The notes under the pieces were generated by a model. That model was not told the origin of the DNA. It did no database searches and saw only the letters and a list, made by a program, of their open reading frames with translations. DNA of 64,000 nucleotides from Prorocentrum cordatum (Eukaryota > Sar > Dinophyceae > Prorocentrales > Prorocentraceae): positions 232,650-296,649 of the forward strand of contig CAUYUJ010014756.1 in the NCBI GenBank assembly GCA_963575745.1, read 5' to 3'. The position numbers and the translations under genes are program-made. Within the stretch, counting starts at the first letter, position 1. Each line of letters begins with the position of its first letter. Positions 11,405 to 20,740 of this stretch are shown here, piece by piece.

Positions 11405-11578
11405 AAAAGGGGGGACCCAGCTTCCGGCTACCCTCCCCCCCCCTCCTTTCGAAAGGGGGGGGGAGCTTCCGAAGCTACCCCCCCCCTTTGGCCAAAGTGG
11501 GGGGGGTGAAGCAGGGTTGGCCCTGGCCAAAGGGGGGGGGGGGGGCTTCCGAAGCTACCCTCCCCCCCTCATTCCGAG
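11405..11578. repeat. G/C-run foldback with CTTCCGAAGC arms
   Basis: Alternating G runs and C runs with CTTCCGAAGCTACC occurring twice and its complement between. The whole piece can fold on itself and is rich in potential G-quadruplexes. Confidence 0.5.
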
Positions 11579-11679
11579 GTTGGCTGCTTGCTGGAGGCGG
11601 TGGCTGCTCGGGCTCCGACTCCGATCCAGCGATCCCGTCTTCATCCTCCAGATTCGCGAGAACGGGAAAAGCTTACATC

Positions 11680-11872
11680 CAGGCTTCCCAAATGGGGCCG
11701 AAATAGATAGGGTCGGCGGATCGCGCCGCATCGCCGATGCATCGGCGATTCGGCTCGGCGTGGAGCCCGATTCTCTCCACGCCGACGTCGCCGATGCATC
11801 GGCAGAATACTGGCGATGCGGCGCGATCCTCCGCCCCCATCCGCTCGGACCCCATCTGGGAGGCCTCCAGTC
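11680..11872. mobile_element. Inverted-repeat element, GATGCATCGGC family, copy 1
   Basis: Left end AGGCTTCCCAAATGGGG through GGATCGCGCCGCATCGCC is the inverted complement of the right end (GATGCGGCGCGATCC through CCCCATCTGGGAGGCCTCC), about 55 bp per arm. The centre carries palindromic GCCGATGCATCGGC units and an internal CGTGGAG/CTCCACG pair. A second copy lies at 38172-38358. Confidence 0.7.
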
Positions 11873-12125
11873 CAGGGCCCATGTCCCCCTGGACCCACTT
11901 TCTTCATGCCAAGCTCTTGTGCTCGGGGGGGGGGGGGGGGCGTCCGCCGTGGTCGCCAGGACAGCTGCGCCGGTGCCTCTGGCTGCCATGGGAGGGGCGG
12001 CAGCAGGATCCCCGCGCGCCGCCGTTGCCGCTGTGTTGTTACCGCCGCCGCTGGGGCCGCGCCTGCTTCTGCCGCCACTGCGACTGCTTTCCCGTCTCCC
12101 CCCAGCCCTCGGGGCTGCCCTCCTG

Positions 12126-12290
12126 CTCCTCCTCCTCCTCCTCCTCCTCCTCCTCTCCTCCTCCCCTCCTCCTGCTTCTCCTCCTCCTCCCTCCCTCCTC
12201 CTCCTCCTCCTCCTCCTCCTCCTCCTCCTCCTCATCATCATCCTCCTCCTCCTCCTCCTCCTCCTCCTCCTCCTCCTCCTCCCCCTCTTC
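12126..12290. repeat. (CTC)n microsatellite
   Basis: CTC units with a CATCAT interruption near 12232. It forms the left border of macrorepeat copy A. Confidence 0.9.
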
Positions 12291-12292
12291 CA

Positions 12293-13065
12293 CATTCGTT
12301 TCAAAAAAGTTGCAAGGGTTTCAAGGATTGAAGGCGGGTGGTTTCCAAAATGTGATGCTCGCCTGAGCGCCGCGCACATTCGTTTAAAACATTGGCAAGA
12401 ACTTCACAGATGACGGGCGGGTCGTTTTCAAAATGTGGCTCTCGCATGAGCACCGCGCACATGTGTTTAAGAAATTTGGAAGAGCTTCACGGATTGAGGG
12501 CGGGTCATTTTCGAAATGTGGTTCTCGCTTTATCGCAGCGCACATTCGTGTTCAAAAAAGGGCAAGAGCTTCACAGATGGAGGGTGGGTCGTCTTCAAAA
12601 TGCGGCTCTCGCTGGAGCGCTGCGCACATTCGTGCAAAAAATGAGAAGAGCTTCACGGATAAAGGGCGGCTCCTTTTCAAAATGTGGCTCTCGTCTGAGC
12701 GCCGCGCACATTCGTTGAAAAAGTTGGAAGAATTTCACGGATTCCCATGATCAACGTACCAGAAATTTTGTGATGGACAGATTCAGGATTACGCGGGGGA
12801 TTCAGTTATGTTGATTCGCTGTGTTGAATTCCCCTAGATGACGTTCTGGCATGACTCTGGATCGTCAAGACGCACCAGTCAGGTTGATACGTGGCGTTGG
12901 AATCCCGAGAACAATGTGTTGGCACGCTTCAGGATCTTGTAACTGTTGTCTTCCAAAGAGGAAGCTCCCTCAATGGAGATGAATCGTTGTAGGGGCACAT
13001 GAGGAGGGAATTTGGAGGGAGTGTTAATTCCAACATCGTTGATGACTCTTGGGTTTCCATTGATC
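12293..13065. repeat. Macrorepeat copy A: about 80-bp tandem units plus a 320-bp unique tail
   Basis: About six units of 70-85 bp, each with GGGCGG-TTTTCAAAATGTGGCTCTCGC and GCGCCGCGCACATTCGT, span 12293-12745. They are followed by a tail (ATGATCAACGTACCAGAAA, a TTGATTCGC segment, a TGTCTTCCA segment) that ends at a CTC array. Copies B (47690-48540) and C (48540-49290) keep the same order. A 108-codon frame through the units is a by-product. Confidence 0.8.
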
Positions 13066-13355
13066 CCTCCTCCTCCTCCTCCTCTCCCTCCTCCTCCTCC
13101 CTCCTCCTCCTCCTCCTCCTCCTCCTCCTCCTCCTCGTCCTCCTCCGCTTGGCGCCGCCGCCCGCCACCCCGACGCTGCCCGTGGGGCCCCGCACGCCAG
13201 CGCCCGTTTGGCGCCACTGCCCGGTGCACCCCCCACGAGCCGCTGCCCGCCCGCCACCCAGGGCTCCCCTCGTCCTCTTTTTCTTCCTCCTCCTCCTCCT
13301 TCTCCTCCTCCTCCTCCTCCTCCTCCTCCTCCTCCTCCTCCTGTTCCTCTTCGTC
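13065..13355. repeat. Two (CTC)n blocks around a GC-rich centre
   Basis: CTC units at about 13066-13148 and 13265-13345 flank about 115 bp of GC-rich DNA. No gene. Confidence 0.8.
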
Positions 13356-13379
13356 CTCGAGTACGAGTACTCGAAGCTC

Positions 13380-14090
13380 TGAGCCGCCAGGCTGTGGCCG
13401 AGCGGGTGCCGCCGCGGCGGCAAGGCGGTCACCCGTCCGCCTCAGGTCCCATTCCATTCCAGTTTCCCAAGGTTCTGCAGTCCACCACCGGTCCTCCAAC
13501 GTCAAGCGGGCACGGCGGCGGCTGCCTGGGCCGCTCCGCTGGATGGCACGTGAGCTCTCAAAGTGGAACGCACAGCCGAAGACCCAGTTATTCCTCCACC
13601 TCCCCCTCCTCTTCCTGCGCGTTCCTCCCTCCCCTTTTGTGGAGTCGCTATCCAACACCCCACCGATACGTCCGTTGAAATGCACAATCCCTGCATTGCG
13701 CACCGACTTTGACCATTCCACCCCTGCCCGGTTTAGGCGGGCAGCGGGTCTTGGAAGGTGCACGAACCATTTTGTTGAGTGTGCGTTGACGCTCAGACTT
13801 TGGCCCTTCAAAGGACTCGCTCACCTCTACGGGAGCAACTGAGTTGACAACATGTCGTCCAAGCCACGGCGCATAGCATGAGTTTGCCTACGTTGCAGAT
13901 TGGTTCGCGCGGTGTTCCCGATTCGCGTAGCTTCACCGATCGGCCCCTTGATTCGCGATGTGGTTGTCTCACCCGTGGCGTTTCGCGTGGAGGAAAGCAA
14001 AGCCCAAGACCGAGAACCCTGGGAGCGGCTCTGGGATACCGCCCTCCACTGTCCGAGTCCAGTGTGGCCCGGTTCGAAGGAGGAACATTT
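13380..14090. other. No supported gene
   Basis: GC-rich, with open frames on both strands (up to 276 codons on plus, running out of the CTC array) but no motif, and no frame clearly favoured by codon usage. Confidence 0.3.
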
Positions 14091-14226
14091 GCATAAACAT
14101 CAACTCTTTTGAGGTCCGCGCAGATTTTTCGGATCGGCGCTAGGCCCCTCTGGCTCGTCCAGTGGCGTGCCCCGCGCGCCAGGGATGGGGGTCCAGCGCC
14201 GATCCAAGAAACCATGCTTGTCTGTT
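14091..14226. mobile_element. Introner-like inverted-repeat element, family 1, copy a
   Basis: The left end GCATAAACATCAACTC and GTCCGCGCAGATTT are followed by TCGGCGCTAGGCCCC; the right part has GGTCCAGCGCCGATCCAAG, the inverted partner. It matches copies at 41.5, 44.0, 45.6 and 49.7 kb but is the most diverged at its right end. Confidence 0.5.
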
Positions 14227-14639
14227 GCCAGCCGGACAAGAAGCTAGCGGGGCCCAATCTTGTTGTGGAAAGCAACGTCGAAGAGTTTGCCGCTAGCACA
14301 TGCACTACACCAGGGACACCGTGGACATTGCGGCTACGCGAGCGATTCCCGATCCATCGAGACGCTGCCACGGCTGAACAAATCACGGTAAACACACAGG
14401 AAGTTTCGGCCGCCGGATCCGAAAGTCGGCGCGCAGAACACCGTCGGGAGCGCTGCGCATTGCGGTAGTTATTTGTTTGGAACACATTAATGAGGTGCTC
14501 TTCCTGCGCAGGAAAAGCGACGATCTGTGGGCCGAGGAGGACAACGACGTAAACGATTGTCTTTCTCAGCCCTCAGAGATGCACATGTTGGTCCTTCTCC
14601 CTTGATCATGTTTTTTGATTTGCTCTGTCTGTATATATA

Positions 14640-14841
14640 TGTTTATTATGTATCCCTTATTGTTTTCTCCATATATCTCTCTCTCTCTCTCTTTCTCTCT
14701 TTTCGTTTTGTCTCTCTCTGTCTCTATGTCTCTCTCTCTCTCTCTCTCTCCCTCTCTCTCTCTCTCTCCTTCTCTCTCTCTCTCTCTCTCTCTCCCTCTC
14801 TCTCTTCCTCTCTCTATATCTATATATATATATGTATGTCC

Positions 14842-14897
<56 letters not shown>

Positions 14898-15053
14898 ATA
14901 TCTCTCTCTCTCTCTTATCCCTCTCTCTCTCTCTCTCTCTCTCTCTTCATCTCTTTCTATATATATATATATGAAGCATATCATATCATATCATATCATA
15001 TCATATCATATAACTATAAATATACATATACATATATATATATATATTCCTCC
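14640..15053. repeat. (TC)n / (TA)n composite array
   Basis: CTCTCT tracts broken by TATATATA, with ATCATATC pentamers at about 14978-15010. Leu/Ser/Tyr/Ile-only open frames here are repeat translations. Confidence 0.9.
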
Positions 15054-15419
15054 CGCTACCCCATTGGGGGTTCAAGCCTTCCTGGGCCAATCTGGGGATC
15101 GGCCGCAATTGGCCCAAGACCAGGCACTCCGGGGCCAACTCCCGAGGCCCACAAGTTTCCGAGGCCCCCGGATTCTGCCGCGCGTCGCGACGTCGGGCCG
15201 CGCGGCGCCAGGCCGCCAGGGGAGGGACGCGCCGCCCTCGCCACGCGCCTGGGCGGGCGGCCGCTGAGCAGAGGGCGCGCAACGCCATTACGCCGCCACC
15301 GCTGGGCGGAGGAGAGCAGACGACCGTTGCGCGGCATCGGCGACCGCTTGCCGCGCAGCGATGCTGTCCGCCCATTGCCTCGCCATGCTGGCGGGCGCGC
15401 GGGCGGGCGGCAGGTGGGC

Positions 15420-15605
15420 CCGAGGGCACGCCAGGCCGCGGGCCGCTGGCGATCGGGCTCGCGTTCGCCGGCACCCCGCTGAGCGACGCATGGGGCCTGC
15501 CCAGCCCCAGCACCACGGGGGCACAGCACGGGTGCGACTCGTTCCTGCACGACGACCCGGAGACCCCCGTGGACTTGGCGAGGAGCTTGGCGAGCATGGG
15601 CCGCC
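15420..15605 (+). CDS. Possible coding island, unknown product
   Basis: One plus-strand frame (beginning near GAGGGCACGCCAGG at 15421) stays open with a mixed, protein-like composition for about 60 codons, including SDAWGLPS, HGCDSFLHDDPETP and DLARSLASMG. It has no ATG and would have to be an internal exon. Other frames on both strands are also open because the region is strongly GC-rich, so this is a weak call. No family recognised. It lies just before the scaffold gap. Confidence 0.22.
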
Positions 15606-15799
15606 GCCAGCGGAGGCCCCCCCGCCTTGCGACCCACCCGAGCCGCGGGCCTCCCGAGGGGGAAGGGGCGCCAATCAGTCCAGCCCCCACCCCACGTCCC
15701 CAGACGTCTCCTGGATCGGGGGCTGGGGAACCTGGATCATGAGCTGGAAGCCCTTGGGAGACCGAACCTGATCCTGGAGAGGCGAGGGTGTCGGGTGCT

Positions 15800-15899
15800 N
15801 NNNNNNNNNNNNNNNNNNNNNNNNNNNNNNNNNNNNNNNNNNNNNNNNNNNNNNNNNNNNNNNNNNNNNNNNNNNNNNNNNNNNNNNNNNNNNNNNNNN
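15800..15899. other. Assembly gap of 100 N
   Basis: Exactly 100 N, the usual placeholder length for a scaffold join. Left of it is GC-rich DNA; right of it the CTTTTCC array begins at once, so the joined ends may not be neighbours in the genome. Confidence 0.99.
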
Positions 15900-16215
15900 T
15901 CTCAGCTTTTCCTTAGCTTTCCTCAGATTTTCCTTAGCTTTTTTCGGCTTTTCTTTAGCTTTTCCTTAGCTTTTATCAGCTTTTATCAGCTTTTCCACAG
16001 CTATTCCTTAGATGTTCCTTAGCTTTTCTCAGCTTTTCCTTAGCTTTTCTCAGCTTTTCTTTAGCTTTTACCAGCTTTTCCTTACATTTCCTTTTGCTTT
16101 TATGAGCTTTTCTTAGCTTTTCTTAGTTTTTCCTTAGCTGCTCCTTAGCTTTTCTCAGCTTTTCCTTAGCTTTTCTCAGCTTTTCTTTTGCTTGCCTTTG
16201 CTTTTCCTGAGCTTT
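15900..16215. repeat. CTTTTCCTYAG tandem array 1
   Basis: Units of about 10-12 bp such as AGCTTTTCCTT and AGCTTTTCTC, each ending in TAG or CAG. Same array type as at 18900, 23290, 25480, 28378 and 29640. Confidence 0.9.
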
Positions 16216-16228
16216 TTTTGAATTTCAC

Positions 16229-16550
16229 ATTGATCCACTCATACTCTGGCTCGGGGATTTATTTTGGGTCCGTCCGGGTGCTAAGATAACGCCTCGGTGC
16301 GGGGCGGGGGCGATGCCCTGGGATGGACCGCCCCTCCTACGACGGCCGAAAAAATCAATTTTTCCAAAAGGGGTTGCAATGCAAATCTCATTGGACAAAT
16401 CGGGGCTGGAGGAAGAGAGGGAGGAGGAGGAGGAGGAGGAGGAGGAAGAGGAGGAGGAGGAGGACACGGAGGAGGACGCGCTCACAGACAAGGCTCCCGC
16501 CTGAGACTTCCTCCATATTCAGGCCTCAGGATTCCAGACAAGGCTCCCTC
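16229..16550. repeat. GCTAAGATAACGCC dispersed repeat, copy 1
   Basis: About 320 bp: GGGGATTTATTTTGG, CGGGTGCTAAGATAACGCC, GATGCCCTGGGATGGACC, ACGACGGCC, a GGGGTTGCAAT segment, a GAG tract, then GACAAGGCTCCCGCCTGAGA and a TTCCTCCATATTCAGG tail. Further copies at 16665, 19795, 20270 and 26165. Confidence 0.85.
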
Positions 16551-16564
16551 CTAAAAGAATAAGG

Positions 16565-16650
16565 AAACGCATGCGGAGGAGTCAGACAGCTTCAGTGGCC
16601 ACGCGTCTTTCCAGTGCTCGACCCTCGCTGTTCGGTGCCGTAGTTAACCA
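16565..16650. repeat. Short upstream module (U), copy 1
   Basis: Contains GCTTCAGTGGCCACGCGTCT and TTTCCAGTGCTCGACC, ending CTGTTCGGTGCCGTAG. The same module recurs at 16980-17050 directly before the SL copy, and in longer form at 17632-17785 and 20505-20656. Confidence 0.7.
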
Positions 16651-16664
16651 TTTACACGGATCCA

Positions 16665-16975
16665 CTAAAACTCTGGCTCGGGGATTTATTTTGGCCCTGC
16701 CGGGTGCTAAGATAACGCCTCGGTGCGGGGCGGGGGCGATACCCTGGGATGGACCACCTCATACGACGGCCGAAAAATCAATTTTTCCAAAAGGGGTTGC
16801 AATAGAAATCTAATTGGAAAAATCGGGGCTGGAGGAAGAGCAATAGGAGGAGGAGGAAGAGGAGGAGGAGGAGGAGGACACGGAGGAGGACGCGCTCACA
16901 GACAAGGCTCCCGCCTGAGACTTCCTCCATATTCAGGCCTTTGGATTCCAGACAGGGCTCCCTCCTGAAAGAATG
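16665..16975. repeat. GCTAAGATAACGCC dispersed repeat, copy 2
   Basis: Near-identical to copy 1, including the ACGACGGCC core, the GAG tract and the GGCTCCCGCCTGAGACTTCC tail. Copies 1 and 2 together with module U form a tandem duplication of about 440 bp. Confidence 0.85.
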
Positions 16976-17050
16976 AGGAAACGCGTGCGGAGGAGTCAGA
17001 CAGCTTCAGTGGCCACGCGTCTTTCCAGTGCTCGACCCTCGCTGTTCGGT

Positions 17051-17072
17051 GCCGTAACCATTTTGGCTCAAG
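17051..17072 (+). promoter_or_regulatory. Genome-encoded dinoflagellate spliced-leader copy
   Basis: Positions 17051-17072 match the known 22-nt dinoflagellate SL at all but one position (A instead of G at SL position 7); the 3' part is CCATTTTGGCTCAAG. The next bases are CTTGCT, not the GT donor that follows the leader in an SL RNA gene, so this is a leader already joined to an mRNA body and not an SL RNA gene. It lies 62 bp before the ATG at 17134. Such relicts are known from reinserted SL-mRNAs. Confidence 0.8.
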
Positions 17073-17133
17073 CTTGCTGGGCTCAAGCCGGTTGGTTCAA
17101 GCCTGTTGGCATTAGCTCTGTTGAGATCAGCTC

Positions 17134-17469
17134 ATGGAAGATATCCTCAGCTTCTTTGTGATTTGGTCAGCTTCCTGCGCCGTCTTCGGCTTCGTCGCAG
17201 GGTGGCGCTGCCGCGCGCGGGTCAGGGTTGCGTCGTCAGCACCCCCCTCGAAAGTCCAGGCAGAGGAGAAGGGCGAGGCGGTCAGCGATCCTCCACGGGC
17301 AGTGCTCAGGAATCAGTTTGGACGTCACGTCGAGGCTCTCTTCCACACGACCGGTGAGCGCACGATGGTTCACGCTTCAGCCAATTGCCCTAGGCTGAAG
17401 TCAGCCTCGAAGCATGCGATGAGGCGGGAGTTGTGCTCAGAATGTTTCCCAGACAAGCCGCGGCGTTGA
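17134..17469 (+). CDS. Small single-pass membrane protein with C-terminal His/Cys cluster
   Basis: This 111-residue protein of unknown function starts at the first ATG after an in-frame stop, 62 bp after an SL copy. Residues about 5-25 (ILSFFVIWSASCAVFGFVAG) form one hydrophobic helix, followed by basic WRCRARVR, so a membrane anchor with a cytoplasmic tail is likely. The C-terminal third has H-x5-C-P-x(n)-C-x2-C spacing (HASANCP, then LCSEC), which could bind a metal ion. Short anchored proteins ending in such clusters are, to my recollection, common near dinoflagellate retroposed genes; that is inference. The ORF is intact, has no intron, and uses many TCAG-containing codons like its neighbours. 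It may instead be an exon of something larger. Confidence 0.5.
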   Translation: MEDILSFFVIWSASCAVFGFVAGWRCRARVRVASSAPPSKVQAEEKGEAVSDPPRAVLRNQFGRHVEALFHTTGERTMVHASANCPRLKSASKHAMRRELCSECFPDKPRR

Positions 17470-17474
17470 GGCGT

Positions 17475-17631
17475 CCGCTTTGAGGCGCTATTCAGTTTTC
17501 AGCTTATCGTGCAGTTTTCAACCGGATTGCTGAGCTCACAAACTTTTCAGCATCCATCATTCATTATATGTTCCTCTCTTCACAAAGGCTCTTCGTTAGG
17601 ACGCGGAGGAGGAGTCAGTGTCCTTCGTGAG
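17475..17631. other. No gene; AT-richer spacer
   Basis: Contains TTTTCAGC units and a short AT-rich piece. Nothing identifiable. Confidence 0.3.
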
Positions 17632-17785
17632 GCCCTCGTGAGACGGATGGTCCGGGTGAGAGCTTCAGTGGTCCAGCGTCTTTCCAGTGCTCGGCCTTCA
17701 GACGACGGCGCCCCAGGAGAGGTTCCTCCACGCGTGTATCCAGCGCGCTCTCAGCGCGTGTCTGGCTGCTCAGTGGAGTGCTCAA
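17632..17785. repeat. Upstream module U, long copy 2
   Basis: About 150 bp from CTCGTGAGACGGATGGTCC through GTGGTCCAGCGTCTTTCCAG and GGAGAGGTTCCTCCACGCG to GGCTGCTCAGTGGAGT. Almost identical to 20505-20656, which lies upstream of the long gene. A 101-codon frame here is a by-product, since the same frame occurs in both copies. Confidence 0.8.
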
Positions 17786-17985
17786 GTGCTATGCCTGCTA
17801 CAGTACTCCGATGAAGTGCGGGCTCCACAGGGAGGGGCTCCCGCCTGAGACTTCCTCGAATAATGGGCAAGCATAACCACAAGAAAAAGAATAAGAATAA
17901 GAGAGCCCAATAAGAGGGCCCAATAAGAGTCCAAGACGGTCCAGGAGGCATCCACGAGGCACCCTAAAGGGCTTCAGGGAGCTTC

Positions 17986-18004
17986 AGTAGGCGTTTTGGT
18001 TCAG
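17986..18004 (+). promoter_or_regulatory. Possible degenerate SL remnant
   Basis: AGTAGGCGTTTTGGTTCA resembles the middle and 3' part of the SL with a few substitutions and one inserted base before AG. It stands 47 bp before the ATG at 18051. Alone it would not be convincing; it is listed because the other two ORFs of this locus also have an SL copy at a similar distance. Confidence 0.3.
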
Positions 18005-18050
18005 AAGAGCTCGAGAGTGTTCAGCTTCTCACGCAAGCTTCAGTTCCGCA

Positions 18051-18464
18051 ATGTCTTCAGTCCCGCCATGTCCGCAGGAGTTTTCGGAGTCTTCAGATTA
18101 TTTCGGGCACGGAGTTCCTCAGGGCTTCGACGCCATGACGGAAGAGGAGCTCAGGCGCTACAAATACCCAAGTGAGGACGAGGCCGCGTCAGTCAAGAAA
18201 CGCCCTGCAGCCAAGACAGCACCGAGGAAGAGGCCTGCCGCGGAGATCAGCAAAGAGGCCGCGTCAGTCAAGAAACGCCCTGCGCAGAGCACAGGGAGTG
18301 GGGCTCAGGAAACGACTCAGGAGAGTGAGGACTCCCACAACGGCAGCTACGATGAGCCGCCCCGGGATCAGCCACAGGGACAGCTTCGCAAGCCAACCAC
18401 GATGAGCCAGCTGTTCAGCCGCCTCGGGCCTTCCGGCGCCGCGCCTTTCAGGGGCCTCCTCTGA
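18051..18464 (+). CDS. Lys/Pro/Ala-rich basic protein, unknown function
   Basis: This 137-residue ORF runs from ATG to TGA with no intron. The N-terminal part (to about residue 40) is acidic and mixed (SSDYFGHGVPQGF, MTEEELRRYKYPSEDE). Residues about 44-78 carry a ten-residue direct repeat, EAASVKKRPA, twice, with KTAPRKRPAAE between; these KKRPA/RKRP blocks look like nuclear-localisation or nucleic-acid-binding segments. The rest is Gly/Ser/Gln-rich, ending near QLFSRLGPSGAAPF. No fold is recognisable. Module U and a weak SL-like remnant precede it, and the long gene follows on the same strand, which suggests a nuclear accessory protein of the same unit; this is inference. Confidence 0.45.
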   Translation: MSSVPPCPQEFSESSDYFGHGVPQGFDAMTEEELRRYKYPSEDEAASVKKRPAAKTAPRKRPAAEISKEAASVKKRPAQSTGSGAQETTQESEDSHNGSYDEPPRDQPQGQLRKPTTMSQLFSRLGPSGAAPFRGLL

Positions 18465-18465
18465 G

Positions 18466-18735
18466 CCCTCATGACTCAGGGCTTGAGCCCTCATGAGACA
18501 GCTCAGGAGCTCGTCAGCGGGATGGGGGTTGGGGAAAGGAGGAGGGAAGTCGAGCTCAGTCTGTCAGGCCTGTGAGTCCGTCAGGCTGTCAGTTTTGCGG
18601 TCAGTTCAGCCTGTCAGGCCGCTTCAGGCTTCAGAGACTCTCTCAGCGCGTTTTGGCCGCTTCAGGGATTGTATACGTTTTGGCCGCTTCAGGAATTGTA
18701 TACGGTTTCAGGACTCTCTCAGCGCTACTCAGCGT
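18466..18735. other. No gene; CTTCAGG/TGTCAGG-rich spacer
   Basis: Short repeats GCCTGTCAGGC and GTTTTGGCCGCTTCAGG. Related texture appears at 29130-29360. No coding frame I would defend. Confidence 0.35.
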
Positions 18736-18739
18736 CAGA

Positions 18740-18865
18740 GTCATCAGCGTCATCGTCATTACCATCACCGTCATCATCACTTCCTCACAATTCATTCACA
18801 AGTCATCAGCGTCATCGTCATTACCATCACCGTCATCATCACTTCCTCACAATTCATTCACAAAC
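18740..18865. repeat. Direct repeat of about 61 bp (CATCAGCGTCATCG)
   Basis: The block CATCAGCGTCATCGTCATTA through TCACAATTCATTCACA occurs twice in a row (from about 18749 and 18810). The second copy runs into the AGACTTCCTCCATATTCAGG tail of the GCTAAGATAACGCC repeat. Confidence 0.8.
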
Positions 18866-18899
18866 AAAGCTCTCGCCTAAGACTTCCTCCATATTCAGG

Positions 18900-19605
18900 C
18901 GTCACGTTTTCTCAGCTTTTCCTGAGCTGTTCTGAGCTTTCCCTTAGCTTTTTTTTTTCAGATGTTCCTAAGCTTTTCCTCAGCTTTTCCTTACATTTCT
19001 CAGCTTTTCCTTTGCTTTTTCTCAGCTTTTCCTTAGCTTTTTCAGCTTGTCCTTACTTTCTCTGTGCTTTTCCTTAGCTTTTCTCACATTTTCCTTAGCT
19101 TTTCCTTAGCTTTTCTCAGCTATTCCTTAGCTTTTCTCAGAGCTGTTCCTTTGCTTTTCTCAGTTTTTCCTTAGCTTTTCCGTAGCTTTTCCTTAGCTTT
19201 TCTTAGCTTTTCTTCAGCTTTGCTAAAGTTTTTCTTGGCTTTTCTATGTTTTTTTCTGCAGCTTGTTTCACCTTTTCCTTAGCTTTTCTTTAGCTTTTCT
19301 CAGCTTTTCCTTAGCTTTTCTTTGCTTTCCCTTAGCTTTTCTCACCTTTTCCTTAGCGTTTCTTTAGCTTTTCTCAGCTTTTCTTGAGCTTTTCCTTAGT
19401 TTCCTTAGCTTTTTCCCAGCTTTTCCTGAGCTTTTCCCAGCTTTTCCTCAGCTTTTCTTTAGCTTTTCCTTAGCTTTTCTCAGCTGTTCCTTAGCTTTGC
19501 TCAACTTTTCCTTAGCTTTTCTCAGCTCTTCCATAGCTTTTCTAAGCTTTGTCTCAGCTGTTCCTTAGCTTTTCTCAGCTTTTCTTTTGTTTTCTCAATT
19601 AGTCC
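18900..19605. repeat. CTTTTCCTYAG tandem array 2
   Basis: About 700 bp of 10-12 bp units ending in CAG or TAG, slightly degenerate, between the basic-protein ORF and the repeats before the long gene. Confidence 0.9.
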
Positions 19606-19609
19606 TCAG

Positions 19610-20480
19610 ACAATCAGCGCGTCAGACAAGGCTCCCGCTTGAGACTTCCTCCCAATTCATGCGTCAGGAGTATTCAAGTGCTATGCCTGCTAGAATACTC
19701 CGATGACCAGCCTCGGATTAACTACCACCATGAAGTGCGGGCCCCATAGGGAGGGGCTCCCGCATGAGACTTCCTCACAGTTCACTCACACACACGGCTC
19801 CCGCCTGAGACTTCCTCCCAAAGAACGGCCGTGCCTACGGATGACAGAATAAATTTGACGGTGCGGGTGCTAAGATAACGCCACGGTGCGGCGGGGGCGA
19901 TGCCCTGGGATGGGCCACCCCCAACGACGGCCGGGAAAAATATGTTTTCCAATAGGGGTTGTAATCAGCATCGTATAGGACAAGGATAATGAAGAATATT
20001 ATAAACAGGAAAGAATAAGAATACGAATCCTTTTCGCCGTCACCCTCATCATGACTTCCTCACAATTCACTCACAGACAAGGCTCCCGCCTGAGACTTCC
20101 TCCATATTCAGGCGTCAGGAGTGCTCAAGTGCTATGCCTGCTGCAGTACTCCGATGACCCGCCTCGGACTAACTACCAACTGAAGTGCGGGCCCCATGGG
20201 GAGGGGCTCCCGCCTGAGACTTCCTCACAGTTCACTCACAGACAAGGCTCCCGCCTGAAACTTCCTCCATAAGAGCGGCCGTGCCTACGGAGGACGGAAT
20301 AAATTTGACGGTGCGGGTGCTAAGATAACGCCACGGTGCGGAGGGGGCGATGCCTTGGGATGGACCACCCCCTACGACGGCCGGGAAAAGCATTTTTTCA
20401 ATAGGGGTTGTAATAAGAATCGTATAGGACAAGGATACTGAAGAATCTTATACAAAGAAAAGAATAAGAATACGAATCAG
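19610..20480. repeat. GCTAAGATAACGCC repeats 3 and 4 with shared tails
   Basis: Two copies of a variant form: ATAAATTTGACGGTGCGGG, GCTAAGATAACGCCACGGTG, GGGGTTGTAAT, AAAGAATAAGAATACGAATC. They are separated by copies of GACAAGGCTCCCGCCTGAGA and of a TCAAGTGCTATGCCTGCT segment. No gene. Confidence 0.8.
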
Positions 20481-20504
20481 GAGACCCTCGTGACACCCTC
20501 GTGA

Positions 20505-20656
20505 GACCCTCGTGAGACGGATGGTCCGGGTGAGAGCTTCAGTGGTCCAGCGTCTTTCCAGTGCTCGGCCTTCAGACGACGGCGCCCCAGGAGAGGTTCC
20601 TCCACGCGTGTATCCAGCGCGATCTCAGCCCGTGTCGGGCTGCTCAGTGGAGTAGC
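20505..20656. repeat. Upstream module U, long copy 3
   Basis: About 150 bp nearly identical to 17632-17785, ending about 40 bp before the SL-like sequence of the long gene. Its repeated position upstream of SL copies makes a promoter or 5'-end role worth testing. Confidence 0.75.
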
Positions 20657-20697
20657 GTGCGCGTCCAGCCCCGCCTCTTCTCCCTCCCCATCCTCCT

Positions 20698-20719
20698 CCG
20701 TAGCCATCCTGGCTCAGGA
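20698..20719 (+). promoter_or_regulatory. Second genome-encoded spliced-leader copy (19 of 22)
   Basis: TCCGTAGCCAT followed by CCTGGCTCAGG aligns over the full 22-nt SL with three differences (TT to CC, and A to G near the end). It lies 21 bp before the ATG at 20741 and no GT donor follows. Chance cannot be excluded for this copy alone, but order, strand and spacing match the copy at 17051. Confidence 0.6.
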
Positions 20720-20740
20720 GGGCCTGACTCTTCTGAAGTC

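Noticed and set aside
12392-12750. 105-108 codon proteins in macrorepeat A
   Set aside because: They span the 80-bp units; the corresponding units in copies B and C do not keep the frame.
17051-17072. SL RNA gene
   Set aside because: The leader copy is followed by CTTGCT and not a GT donor, and no snRNA-like body or Sm-type site is recognisable downstream.
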